Of a stretch of 64,000 bases of DNA, positions 35,240-42,941 are shown one piece after another. The DNA is taken from positions 19,761 to 83,760 of the forward strand of contig JAIEMJ010000047.1 of NCBI GenBank assembly GCA_019752335.1. Reading direction: 5' to 3'. Source of the DNA: Bryobacteraceae bacterium. GTDB taxonomy: Bacteria > Acidobacteriota > Terriglobia > Bryobacterales > Bryobacteraceae. Numbering within the stretch: position 1 is the first letter of the stretch; the number at the start of each line of letters is the position of its first letter. The position numbers were made by a program, and so were the translations under genes. The notes under the pieces are model-generated. The model did not search any database, had not been told where the DNA came from, and was given only the letters and a program-made list of their open reading frames with translations.

Positions 35240-36292
35240 TCAGCAGGTTTGACGCGTGGGGGGCGTGAAACGTGCAGAGGGCAGACGTTGCTGCTGTTGT
35301 TGCTGCTGTTGTTGCTGCTGTTGTTGCTGCTGTTGGGCGGCGTGGGCCGCACTGGAACTAACCCGTGCCTTGGGCGGCGCCACCGTCCACTGGTCATCCT
35401 GCGACGGGAAGACGAGTTCCACTTCGGGATTCGCGGGCTTGTCGGTCGACAGGACGATCACCTGAACGGCCAAGTCGCCCTTGCTGTCGCCTTTGTAGAG
35501 CCCCTTAGTAGGCGGCACGTCTGCGTAATCGCGGCCCACGGCGGTGCGGATGTGGCGTTCGGCCGTCAGCTTATTGTTCGTCGGGTCGAAGCCCACCCAG
35601 CCCCAACCGGGCAGCCAAGCCTCCACCCATGCATGCGACGCCGAGCCTGAGGTGCGCTCGGATTCGCCAGCCCGCGCCGCCTTGTAGCCGGACACATAGC
35701 GGCACGGAATTTTCAGCAAACGCACCAGCGCGATCATGACATGCGCAAAATCCTGGCAGACGCCCTTCCGCGTCCGCAGGGCATCGTCAATCGGCGAATC
35801 GACGCGCGTCGCCTTGGGCGTGTATTCAAAGTGGCGGAAGATGGCATTATTGAGCTGGCGCAGCATCGTCATGGGATCAGCGCGACGGGTGACGTTGAGC
35901 GCGACGGCGAGTTCGAGTAAGGCCGGCGTGGGCTGGGCGAAGTCGCTGGGCATCAGCATTTCGTAGTAGTCGCCGTTATTCACCTGGGCGTCCACTTCTT
36001 CCCAGGCCAGGGGGTCGAGCTTTTCGGGCCAGGCGGCAAAAGGAGTTACTTCCACCAGCGACGTCGACACAATGTCGAGCTTCTGATGTTGGCCAGGCAC
36101 GTTGAAGTGGTGGATGGTGTTGCCCAGGTAATCGCGATAATGGAAGACGCGTGTGCGCGGCTCCAACTCGATCTCGAAGGAGAGACAATGCTGCGTCCAC
36201 TCCGTGCGCGGCTGCAGGCGCATCTCCATGATGCTCTCACTCACCGGTGAGCTATAGCGAAAACGAGTTTGGTGGCGAATGGAATAATACAT
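35240..36292 (-). CDS. Transglutaminase-like protease family protein with a poly-Gln tail
   Basis: A 350-residue protein. An N-terminal beta domain (SIRHQTRFRYSSPVSESIME) precedes the transglutaminase-like core with triad Cys179 (RKGVCQDFAHVM), His220 (SASHAWVEAW) and Asp236 (VGFDPTNN). After residue 319 comes a tract of 16 Gln (320-335) and a 15-residue tail, coded by a 12-bp repeat. Such proteins occur with alpha-E and circularly permuted ATP-grasp proteins in a system proposed to make and process a peptide-like product. The ATG at 36292 lies three bases after the alpha-E stop. Confidence 0.9.
   Translation of the reverse strand: MYYSIRHQTRFRYSSPVSESIMEMRLQPRTEWTQHCLSFEIELEPRTRVFHYRDYLGNTIHHFNVPGQHQKLDIVSTSLVEVTPFAAWPEKLDPLAWEEVDAQVNNGDYYEMLMPSDFAQPTPALLELAVALNVTRRADPMTMLRQLNNAIFRHFEYTPKATRVDSPIDDALRTRKGVCQDFAHVMIALVRLLKIPCRYVSGYKAARAGESERTSGSASHAWVEAWLPGWGWVGFDPTNNKLTAERHIRTAVGRDYADVPPTKGLYKGDSKGDLAVQVIVLSTDKPANPEVELVFPSQDDQWTVAPPKARVSSSAAHAAQQQQQQQQQQQQQQQQRLPSARFTPPTRQTC
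35288..35335 (-). repeat. 12-bp tandem repeat coding for 16 glutamines
   Basis: Four perfect copies of TTGCTGCTGTTG (plus strand) read on the minus strand as CAA CAG CAG CAA. Perfect identity suggests recent expansion or slippage. Since the unit is a multiple of three, gain or loss of a copy would not shift the frame. Confidence 0.97.
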
Positions 36293-36295
36293 GGT

Positions 36296-37234
36296 TTACG
36301 CGCTCAAGGCGGACTCCACGGGATAGTCAATGTAGGCTTGCCGTAACGCGACATCAATTTGCTCGCATTGATTCTGAATGGACCGTAAGTGGAAATTAAA
36401 GCCCTCCCGCAGAATCTCATCGCTTTGCACGAAGCTCAGGCTGGCCTTTAACCGGCCCGCCAACAGACGAACCCGGGCACAGCGGCCGTCGCTATCGGGC
36501 AGGGCCTTCAGCGCTGACTCTAAATGATCCACGGCAAAACGAATGGTGTGCGGAAATTCGTCGTTGAGGAGCAGGAACTCCGCCACGCGGTCCGGCCGGA
36601 CGTCGGCCGTATAGTACTTACAATAGGCTTCAAACGCGGTGCAGCTACGCAACAATCCGATCCATTCGAGGTGCGCCTGTTCGTCGTGGGCAAACTCGCG
36701 GTAATGGGTATCGAGTAATTTGGCCGTCGCCAGCACCCGTTCCATGTGGCGGCCAATCTGAATAAACTGCCAGCCTTCGTTGTGGCTCATCGTGCCGTCG
36801 GTAATGCCTTGAAACAAGTGGCAGCCTTCGTGGATCTCCAGCAAAAACTCATGCGGCTGCGGATCCCAGCCTTCTTCCAGATCGGCCCGCCGCACCTGAT
36901 GAAAGAGCCGGTTCAGTTGCTCCCACATCTCGGAGCTAATCTGCTGGCGCACTTGGCGGGAATTCTCGCGGGCGGCAATCACGGCGGCCACAATCGAGGA
37001 CCGGCAAGTGCGATCGAAAATCAGCGCATAAGTCAGGCTTTGCGCATCGCGTGACTCGGTAGTGAGCTTCGGATCGCCCAAAGAGGCTAAAATCCTTCGC
37101 CAGCGTTCGTCGGCGGAGTAAGCCGATTGGTCCAGCATCAGATTGAGCTGCACCTCAATCAGGCGGGCGGTGTTTTCGGCGCGCTCCAGGTAGCGGGCCA
37201 TCCAATATAAGCCGTCGGCGACACGTGAAAGCAT
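36296..37234 (-). CDS. Alpha-E domain protein (DUF403)
   Basis: A 312-residue, all-helical protein beginning MLSRVADGLYWMARYLERAE, the family's hallmark with paired Glu/Arg residues. Other conserved pieces are RTCRSSIVAAVIAARENSRQ and QFIQIGRHMERVLATAKLLD. Its biochemical role is unknown; it always accompanies circularly permuted ATP-grasp and transglutaminase genes, as here, and may be a peptide-modifying or carrier-type helper. SD-like AAAGGA precedes the ATG. It is ten bases after the ATP-grasp stop. Confidence 0.93.
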   Translation of the reverse strand: MLSRVADGLYWMARYLERAENTARLIEVQLNLMLDQSAYSADERWRRILASLGDPKLTTESRDAQSLTYALIFDRTCRSSIVAAVIAARENSRQVRQQISSEMWEQLNRLFHQVRRADLEEGWDPQPHEFLLEIHEGCHLFQGITDGTMSHNEGWQFIQIGRHMERVLATAKLLDTHYREFAHDEQAHLEWIGLLRSCTAFEAYCKYYTADVRPDRVAEFLLLNDEFPHTIRFAVDHLESALKALPDSDGRCARVRLLAGRLKASLSFVQSDEILREGFNFHLRSIQNQCEQIDVALRQAYIDYPVESALSA

Positions 37235-37244
37235 AGGAGTCCTT

Positions 37245-38702
37245 TTATTCGTGCAACACCCAGGTATCTTTGCTCCCGCCGCCCTGCGACGAGTTCACGA
37301 CCAGCGAGCCCTTGCGCAGCGCAACGCGCGTCAGTCCTCCAGGCACGGTGGTGACTTTTTTGCCGTCGTAGAGAATATAGGGCCGTAAGTCAATGTGGCG
37401 CGCTTCCACCTGGCCGTCGATGTAACAAGGCGCGCGCGACAGCATCAGCGTGGGTTGCGCAATATAGTTACGCGGGTCGTCAATAATCTTGCGCCGAAAT
37501 TCTTCCTGCTGCTCTTTGGTCGAATGCGGGCCAATCAACATGCCGTAGCCGCCGCTCTCGCCCACGGCCTTCACCACCAACTTATCCAGGTTCTGCAGCA
37601 CGTAATCCATCTGTGCGGGATTCGAGCATAAGTACGTCTCGACGTTATCGAGAATCGGGTCCTCGCCCAAATAGTACTTGATAATGGCCGGCACGTAGGC
37701 GTAAACGGCCTTATCGTCCGCGATGCCATTGCCCAGCGCATTGGAAAGCGTCACGTTGCCGGCCCGGTAGACATTGAACAGGCCGGGCACGCCGAGAATC
37801 GAATCCGGGCGGAAGGCGAGGGGATCGATAAAGTCGTCGTCGATGCGGCGGTAAATCACGTCCACGCGGCGCAGGCCGGCCGTCGTGCGCATATACAGGA
37901 TATTGTCGTTGACGACTAAGTCGCGGCCTTCCACCAGTTCGATGCCCATTTGCCGCGCCAGATAGGTGTGCTCGAAATAGGCGGAGTTGAAGACGCCCGG
38001 GGTCAGCAGCACAATCGTCGGATCCGTGCGGCCGTGCGGCGCCAGCGTCCGCAGCGTCTGCAGCAGCGCTTGCGGGTACTCCTCAATCGGCTTTACCCGG
38101 CAAGCCTGAAACAGCTCCGGGAAGACGCGCTTCATCACTTGGCGGCCGGTGAGCATGTAAGAGACGCCGGAAGGCACGCGCAGGTTGTCTTCCAGCACCA
38201 GGTAACGCCCGTCCGGATGCCGTATCAGATCGGTGCCCACCACCGTAATGTAGACGTCACGCGGCACGTCCAAGCTCTTCATCTGGCGCCGGTAGTGCTT
38301 GCAGGAGTAAATCATCTCCCGCGGCACGACGCCGTCGTTGAGGATTTTGCCCTCGTGGTAGATGTCCTTCAGAAACAGGTTCAACGCAATGATGCGCTGA
38401 GCCAAACCCCGCTCAATCTTCGACCATTCGCTCTGGGTAATGATGCGCGGCAGCAGGTCATTCGGGAAGATCTTCTCAACTCCCTCGTCACGGCCGTACA
38501 CCGTGAAGGTGATGCCCTGATGCAGGAAGGCCAAATCGGCAGCCTGTTTGCGGCGGCGCATCTCCTCAACGGGAGTCTCCAGCAGGCGCTGATGCAGCGT
38601 GTCGTAATGGCCGCGTACCTGTTGCGTCGACGCGAACATTTCGTCGTAGGCGTCATCGAGCTCGTATTGGCGGAAGGGCGGAGGCAGCGGAGTCGAAGAC
38701 AT
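37245..38702 (-). CDS. Circularly permuted ATP-grasp protein
   Basis: A 485-residue protein with the permuted ATP-grasp fold. Recognisable parts are [57 protein letters not shown] (nucleotide loop) and [23 protein letters not shown]-grasp enzymes join a carboxylate to an amine or thiol via an acylphosphate. With the alpha-E and transglutaminase genes it forms a cluster proposed by others to make a small peptide-like compound. An extended -10 promoter lies 30 bases upstream, so this is the first gene of the operon. Confidence 0.93.
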   Translation of the reverse strand: MSSTPLPPPFRQYELDDAYDEMFASTQQVRGHYDTLHQRLLETPVEEMRRRKQAADLAFLHQGITFTVYGRDEGVEKIFPNDLLPRIITQSEWSKIERGLAQRIIALNLFLKDIYHEGKILNDGVVPREMIYSCKHYRRQMKSLDVPRDVYITVVGTDLIRHPDGRYLVLEDNLRVPSGVSYMLTGRQVMKRVFPELFQACRVKPIEEYPQALLQTLRTLAPHGRTDPTIVLLTPGVFNSAYFEHTYLARQMGIELVEGRDLVVNDNILYMRTTAGLRRVDVIYRRIDDDFIDPLAFRPDSILGVPGLFNVYRAGNVTLSNALGNGIADDKAVYAYVPAIIKYYLGEDPILDNVETYLCSNPAQMDYVLQNLDKLVVKAVGESGGYGMLIGPHSTKEQQEEFRRKIIDDPRNYIAQPTLMLSRAPCYIDGQVEARHIDLRPYILYDGKKVTTVPGGLTRVALRKGSLVVNSSQGGGSKDTWVLHE

Positions 38703-38731
38703 GGTTTGGTTCTACTAAATCAAGATTTTTC

Positions 38732-38740
38732 AGTATAGCA
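38732..38740 (-). promoter_or_regulatory. Extended -10 promoter of the ATP-grasp operon
   Basis: TGCTATACT on the minus strand is an extended -10 (TGnTATAAT, one mismatch). The start would be near 38725, giving a 23-base leader to the ATG at 38702. No strong -35 box, as usual for extended -10 promoters. Confidence 0.55.
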
Positions 38741-38757
38741 ACAGTGTTTCTCTCTCT

Positions 38758-39465
38758 TTACACGCTCCGCTCGGTCCACAGGCCCAAGCCACCGTACATG
38801 CCCTCCTGATTCGAGCTCACCGTCACGTTCGCCGGCAATTCGAAGGTGATGAACTCCGTATTGCCGCCGCCCAGGAACAGGCGATCATAGTTCACCAGAC
38901 GCTCCCAACAGCCAATCGCCTCTTGCAGCCGCTTGTTCCACTTCTTCTTGCCGCCGTTCAGCAGGGCGGCGTGGCCCAGGCAATCTTCGTAAGTCCGTCC
39001 CTTTCGAAACGGATGATGCGCCATCTCGAGCGGCACGGCCAAGCGGCCACCCGTGTAGATCGCGCAGCCGACACCCGTCCCGAGCGTGATCACCATTTCC
39101 AGGCCCTTGCCGGAGATCGCGCCCAGACCCTGGACGGCGGCGTCATTGGCGGCGCGGACGGGCTTCTTGAGCGCGGCTTCCAGCGCACGATCTAGATCGA
39201 AACCCGCCCAGGCGGGATCCAAGTTCGGCGCCGTTTTGACGACCCCATCGTGGATCACTCCAGGGAAGCCGACCGAGACGCGGTCGTACTTGCCGGATTG
39301 CCCGGCGAGTTGCTCGATCACCTCGATGATGGCGTCCGGCAAGGCGGGCCGTGGCGTGTCCAGCCGGACGCGTTCCGTCACCGGCTTACCTTGGGGGTCT
39401 ACCACAATGGCCTTCGTCCGGCTGCCGCCAATGTCGACGCAAAGCGTCAGTTTTTTCTTTTCCAT
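38758..39465 (-). CDS. ROK-family kinase, polyphosphate-glucokinase-like
   Basis: A 235-residue sugar kinase of the ROK/actin fold. The phosphate-1 loop is LCVDIGGSRTKAIVVD, the catalytic Asp is in RAANDAAVQGLGAISG, and the phosphate-2 loop is EMVITLGTGVGCAIYTGG. The short length and missing ROK zinc-finger (CxCGxxGC) fit polyphosphate/ATP glucokinases rather than repressors. It would phosphorylate glucose or a related sugar. The ATG follows a TATCCT box by ten bases, suggesting a near-leaderless transcript. It is a single-gene unit. Confidence 0.85.
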   Translation of the reverse strand: MEKKKLTLCVDIGGSRTKAIVVDPQGKPVTERVRLDTPRPALPDAIIEVIEQLAGQSGKYDRVSVGFPGVIHDGVVKTAPNLDPAWAGFDLDRALEAALKKPVRAANDAAVQGLGAISGKGLEMVITLGTGVGCAIYTGGRLAVPLEMAHHPFRKGRTYEDCLGHAALLNGGKKKWNKRLQEAIGCWERLVNYDRLFLGGGNTEFITFELPANVTVSSNQEGMYGGLGLWTERSV

Positions 39466-39475
39466 GCGCGCCGAC

Positions 39476-39481
39476 AGGATA
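39476..39481 (-). promoter_or_regulatory. -10 element of the ROK kinase gene
   Basis: TATCCT is ten bases before the ATG, with a possible TTGAAG -35 box 19 bases further upstream. A start three bases before the ATG is predicted; no Shine-Dalgarno sequence is visible. Confidence 0.4.
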
Positions 39482-39715
39482 ACATGCCTGCGGGTTTGCT
39501 CTTCAAAACATTTCTGGGTGAAATTGTTCTAAAAATGGATCAGCTTTGCCCCCTACGTCGACCACCTTTCTCCCTCTTCAGCCAATCAGTTATCCCTCCT
39601 GCAAGGCTGCGGCCGGACAAGAAAATACGCTAATTCGTTATTTGAAAAGCTAGTGATACTTCTCCCTTCGCGTATCGCTTCAGGCGTTAACTAAAGACTG
39701 AAAGGAGCCGAATAC

Positions 39716-39760
39716 ATGATTCTTCCCTTGCCTGATATCGAACCACCCGTTGGTTTCTAG
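39716..39760 (+). CDS. Candidate 14-residue peptide ORF
   Basis: In a 396-base gap (39466-39861) a strong ribosome-binding site AAGGAG sits eight bases before an ATG that opens 14 codons (MILPLPDIEPPVGF) and a TAG. The peptide is hydrophobic and Pro-rich and has no family I know. It could be a leader peptide controlling the downstream membrane-protein gene, a peptide precursor, or a chance ORF. The rest of the gap before 39700 holds nothing I recognise. Confidence 0.35.
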   Translation: MILPLPDIEPPVGF

Positions 39761-39781
39761 CTCTCCGCGCGATAAAATTTT

Positions 39782-39835
39782 GGGCGGGCTAACGGATTTC
39801 CGGCAGCCAGGCTGTCCGGGTTCAGTAGCCCGCCC
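39782..39835. other. Long hairpin upstream of a membrane-protein gene
   Basis: GGGCGGGCTA at 39782-39791 is perfectly complementary to TAGCCCGCCC at 39826-39835. The enclosed 34 bases contain a second inverted repeat (CCGG-CAGC with GCTG-CCGG). The structure lies 21 bases after the short ORF and 26 bases before the ATG of the next gene. There is no T-run on the plus strand, so it is not an ordinary terminator. It may be an attenuator, a riboswitch-like leader or a small repeat element. Confidence 0.6.
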
Positions 39836-39844
39836 CAAGATTGC

Positions 39845-39850
39845 TATGAT
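39845..39850 (+). promoter_or_regulatory. -10 element of the seven-helix membrane-protein gene
   Basis: TATGAT (five of six consensus bases) lies 11 bases before the ATG at 39862. Transcription would start about four bases upstream of the ATG and would then exclude the hairpin from the mRNA. Confidence 0.4.
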
Positions 39851-39861
39851 GGGGCTCGCTC

Positions 39862-40593
39862 ATGAAATGGCTCGTTTTCGCCTTACCCGCCGTAGTCCAG
39901 TTGGCCCTGGCATTACGCATGGCCGGAACGGGTCTGGCTCGCCGGTATCCAGCCTTCACGTTTTGGATTACGCTCTCCGCCCTGGGCCGCATTACGCTGG
40001 GCTTGATTGAGAATCGTCCGCCCACCTATTTCCTGGTTTGGTTAGGCATCCAGACCGGTACTTCCGTTGCTCTCTTCGCCGCGCTCGTAGAACTCACGCG
40101 ACTTATCCTGGAGCACTATCCTGGCCTGAAGCGGCTAACCGCGCGCACCCTTTTTGTGCTGCTGGCCTTGGCGGCCATTCTCGCTGCCAGCCGGGAAGAA
40201 GTCACTAAGCCGTCGCGGTTCGCCACCATGCTCTTTTCCGGATTCGAAGCGGCGTCGAGCATCTTTGTCATGGCCTTGGTCTCGCTTGCCAGCTATCTCG
40301 ATCCACGGCGGCGGAAGAATGTCATTCTTCACGAGCGCTTGTTCGCGGCGAACTGCGCCGTCAGCGCGATCCTATTGCTTTTCGCGGTATCCCGGTATGA
40401 GAGCAAGGAGTGGAGCACCTGGGCCGGAGCGACGGCTGCAGTGGTGTTGCCGTTGTGTTGGATGAGACTCAATCCCGCAGGGGAGGTAGACAGGAGGCCC
40501 AGCGCGCCACCCACTTCCCAAACGGAAACCCTGCCGCAAAGTGAGGCGGCGATTCAGCGTCTGGAGAAGTTAGTTACGCGTTCAATCGAGTGA
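39862..40593 (+). CDS. Hypothetical multi-pass membrane protein
   Basis: A 243-residue protein with about six or seven hydrophobic helices between residues 1 and 205 (WLVFALPAVVQLALALRMAG; LFVLLALAAILAASREEV; SIFVMALVSLASYLD; AATAAVVLPLCWMRL) and a polar C-terminal tail ending in a short helix (EAAIQRLEKLVTRSI). No family is recognised. It resembles the many small multi-pass proteins of unknown function in acidobacterial genomes. The last 20 bases overlap the convergent downstream gene. Confidence 0.7.
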   Translation: MKWLVFALPAVVQLALALRMAGTGLARRYPAFTFWITLSALGRITLGLIENRPPTYFLVWLGIQTGTSVALFAALVELTRLILEHYPGLKRLTARTLFVLLALAAILAASREEVTKPSRFATMLFSGFEAASSIFVMALVSLASYLDPRRRKNVILHERLFAANCAVSAILLLFAVSRYESKEWSTWAGATAAVVLPLCWMRLNPAGEVDRRPSAPPTSQTETLPQSEAAIQRLEKLVTRSIE

Positions 40594-40990
40594 GGCGGCC
40601 AAATTCCTGCACCGCGGTCAGCGAACCTTTCAGCCAAGGCGCGCAATAGAGCCGAAAGGCGACCAATTCCACCAGACAGCGGAGGCGCAGCAAGCCCGCC
40701 AAATCCCATTGGCGGCGAGCTTGGCAACTCGCCCGATGCGCTTCGAACATGCGACGCATTTCTGTCCGCGTAAGGGTGACCCAGCGGCAATAGTCCTGGT
40801 AGACGGCGCGGTCTCGCCTCACCTGGGGCAACAAGCGCACGAGCGCAGTCTGGCAATCCTCCAGCGTAAGCGGCCAATCCCGCTCGGAGCGCCGCAGGGC
40901 AACTCCAGCCAGTCCGGCTTCTGTAATGGGGCCCCGGCGTTGATCAAGCCGGTAGACGGTTGGGGTGTAAGTTGAATCCTGATCCCACAT
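40574..40990 (-). CDS. Hypothetical cytoplasmic protein
   Basis: A 138-residue protein, Arg- and Leu-rich and mainly helical (RRSERDWPLTLEDCQTALVR; TRTEMRRMFEAHRASCQARR), with no signal peptide. I do not recognise a family. The ATG at 40990 is preferred to a TTG 42 bases upstream, because that TTG lies within a good promoter -35 box. The final helix (QEFGRLTRLNA) overlaps the convergent membrane-protein gene by 20 bases. Confidence 0.6.
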   Translation of the reverse strand: MWDQDSTYTPTVYRLDQRRGPITEAGLAGVALRRSERDWPLTLEDCQTALVRLLPQVRRDRAVYQDYCRWVTLTRTEMRRMFEAHRASCQARRQWDLAGLLRLRCLVELVAFRLYCAPWLKGSLTAVQEFGRLTRLNA

Positions 40991-41003
40991 AGGCTTCGTG
41001 TTG

Positions 41004-41032
41004 AGGATATGCCGATATTGCGCCGAAGTCAA
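41004..41032 (-). promoter_or_regulatory. Promoter of the hypothetical gene at 40574-40990
   Basis: TTGACT (41032-41027) and TATCCT (41009-41004) are 17 bases apart, an ideal sigma-70 spacing. Transcription would begin about seven bases before the ATG at 40990. Confidence 0.6.
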
Positions 41033-41124
41033 CGGAATTATTCGTTAAATCTTCTGATTTATTCCACTCAACTCCGCGCGAACGCCTGCCGCACCGCGCG
41101 TCTAGCGCACGTTTTTACGGCAAT

Positions 41125-42087
41125 CTACCGCTCGATCCAGCCGAACGAGCCGTCAATCTGGCAAGTCGCAATACGAGTGCTGTCGCGCGAAAAGCCAACC
41201 CCCGCCGCGCGCGCCGGCACATTTTTTCGCTCTTCCAAAGAATCCCCGTCCAGGATGCTCAGCCGTTCTCCGGTCGCCGCCGCCAGCCAACGGCCGTCCG
41301 GTGACCACGCCATGGCCACCACCTCGCCCGCTTGTGGAGCGCTCGCCGACAGCAGGCGTCCGTCGCTCCGAAGCCGAATCACCTTGCCTTCGGCCCCCGC
41401 AAATCGCTGGCCACTGGGAGCACTGGCGACCGCCTGAGCCCGGTCGGCTACCAACAAGCCCTCCCGGGCAAAGATGATCGCCCGCATCGGGCCGAATTTC
41501 GCTTCCGGGGCGAGCGTCTTCAGGCTCCAAACCACCGTCTCCTTTTCGTTCGCCGTGACGAGGCGTTGGCCATCGGGCGAAAACGCGAGCCTGCGCGCAC
41601 CAACGATGGGCAGCGTACGGCTGCGTTTGCCGCTAACCAAGTCGATCAGTTCGATGCCCTCCACGTGGCCGAAAGCCACCTCCGTCGGACCCACCGCACA
41701 AGACAGGATGTCCTCTCCCGCCGCGCGACGCCGTAGCATAGCGATCTCCGCGCCCGAAGGCGGCGGCGCGCCCGCGGCGATCCAGTCGCGCACCACGGCG
41801 ATCTCGGCCGCGCTCAGCACCTGGCCGTCCATCGGCATCGCCGGTTGCCCTTCGCCGATCAACATCGTATAGAGCCGGCTCGCCTTCAAGTCACCGGGCA
41901 CCAGAATCGTCCCGTGATTGCCGCCGCGTTGGAGGCCCTCCCAGGTCTCGATATCGAGCGAGCCCATCTTGGTGCCCGCCGTATGGCAGCCCAGGCAGTG
42001 CTTCTCCCAGATCGGATAAACGTCGCGCACGTAGCTCTGCGCGCAGGCGAGCGGCGCGAAGACGCACAGACTAAGTAAGCCGCGCAT
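41125..42087 (-). CDS. Exported cytochrome c with WD40-type repeats
   Basis: A 320-residue exported protein. Signal peptide MRGLLSLCVFAPLACA, then a single haem site CLGCH (residues 31-35) within YPIWEKHCLGCHTAGTKMG, the planctomycete-type cytochrome c1 domain with a Met ligand later (VPGDLKASRLYTMLIG; QPAMPMDG). From about residue 160 there are short WD40-like blades (RRLAFSPDGQRLVTANEKET; VVAMAWSPDGRWLAAATGER). The count is fewer than seven, so the propeller is incomplete or small. The ATG overlaps the DUF1501 gene by 17 bases, so these two exported proteins are co-made. Confidence 0.85.
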   Translation of the reverse strand: MRGLLSLCVFAPLACAQSYVRDVYPIWEKHCLGCHTAGTKMGSLDIETWEGLQRGGNHGTILVPGDLKASRLYTMLIGEGQPAMPMDGQVLSAAEIAVVRDWIAAGAPPPSGAEIAMLRRRAAGEDILSCAVGPTEVAFGHVEGIELIDLVSGKRSRTLPIVGARRLAFSPDGQRLVTANEKETVVWSLKTLAPEAKFGPMRAIIFAREGLLVADRAQAVASAPSGQRFAGAEGKVIRLRSDGRLLSASAPQAGEVVAMAWSPDGRWLAAATGERLSILDGDSLEERKNVPARAAGVGFSRDSTRIATCQIDGSFGWIER

Positions 42088-42895
42088 ACAGACCCGCGCG
42101 CACCACGCCGGCGATTTCCGCAAGCGGGATCGGCCGGTCCTTCGGCTCGGCGCCGATCGCGTCCGAGGAGCCAATCACCTGGCCGCCGGCAAACGGCCCG
42201 CCCGCTACGACCATGGTCCAGCAATGTGGCCAATGATCGCGGCCACCGATAGAATTCAGGTACGGCGTACGGCCGAATTCGCCACTGGCGATCACCATCG
42301 TGGTCTTGAGTAAGCCGCGGTCGTGTAAGTCCGTCAGCAACGTGGTGTAGGCCAAGTCGAACATCGGCGCGACAGAGTCCCGATAGGCGCTGAGCGGCGA
42401 AAACGGACGCGCGCCGTGAACATCCCACGTCAGTTCGTCGTAGACCGTCTCGAACATCTGTACGGTAACTACGCGGGCACCCGCCTCAATCAATTGCCGC
42501 GCGCGCAGACAGCTTTGGCCGAAGCGATTCAGGCCGTAGCGCTCGTCCGGGGGGCCTGCCGGCGATATGGGCTCGGGCAAGCCGTCGAACAACGGCTCGC
42601 CGTGGGTTGCGGCATCGTTCCGATAGACGCCGCGCAGCAAAGCAAACTTATCGGCGTGCCGGGCCATGCGCGGAAAGAGCTCGCTAATTTCGATGCCGGG
42701 GACGTTGGTCTTGACCGGCCGGTAGGGTCCGCGAATGTGGGATGGCGCGTTGGGCTTCGGGTCCCAGGTGTCGAGTTGCGAGGGTCCGCCGGTGAGCGAC
42801 AGAACGATACAGCTTGTTCTGGCCGATAGAGTGAATGGCAGGGCGCCGAGCGAGATAAAATCCCGGCGGCGAAAGTCGGCGGCAGTGCGCGGCAT
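42071..42895 (-). CDS. DUF1501 family protein, short version
   Basis: A 274-residue protein. It begins with a Tat-like stretch (MPRTAADFRRRDFISLGALP) and has the DUF1501 landmarks SCIVLSLTGGPSQLDTWDPK, PGIEISELFPRMARHADKFA, and TTMVIASGEFGRTPYLNSIG with GRDHWPHCWTMVVAGG. DUF1501 is a sulfatase-like fold found next to cytochrome genes in planctomycetes and acidobacteria; its role is unproved. Usual members are 400-480 residues, so this one is missing over a hundred residues, mostly in the middle. It diverges from the GH88-like gene over 47 bases. Confidence 0.88.
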   Translation of the reverse strand: MPRTAADFRRRDFISLGALPFTLSARTSCIVLSLTGGPSQLDTWDPKPNAPSHIRGPYRPVKTNVPGIEISELFPRMARHADKFALLRGVYRNDAATHGEPLFDGLPEPISPAGPPDERYGLNRFGQSCLRARQLIEAGARVVTVQMFETVYDELTWDVHGARPFSPLSAYRDSVAPMFDLAYTTLLTDLHDRGLLKTTMVIASGEFGRTPYLNSIGGRDHWPHCWTMVVAGGPFAGGQVIGSSDAIGAEPKDRPIPLAEIAGVVRAGLYARLT

Positions 42896-42922
42896 GCTAC
42901 TCAAGGAGTTTATCACCTGCTC

Positions 42923-42928
42923 TACAAT
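42923..42928 (+). promoter_or_regulatory. -10 element upstream of the GH88-like gene
   Basis: TACAAT (five of six consensus bases) lies 13 bases before the ATG at 42942. GGTGAG between the two could serve as a weak ribosome-binding site. Confidence 0.4.
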
Positions 42929-42941
42929 GGTGAGTTCGCCC

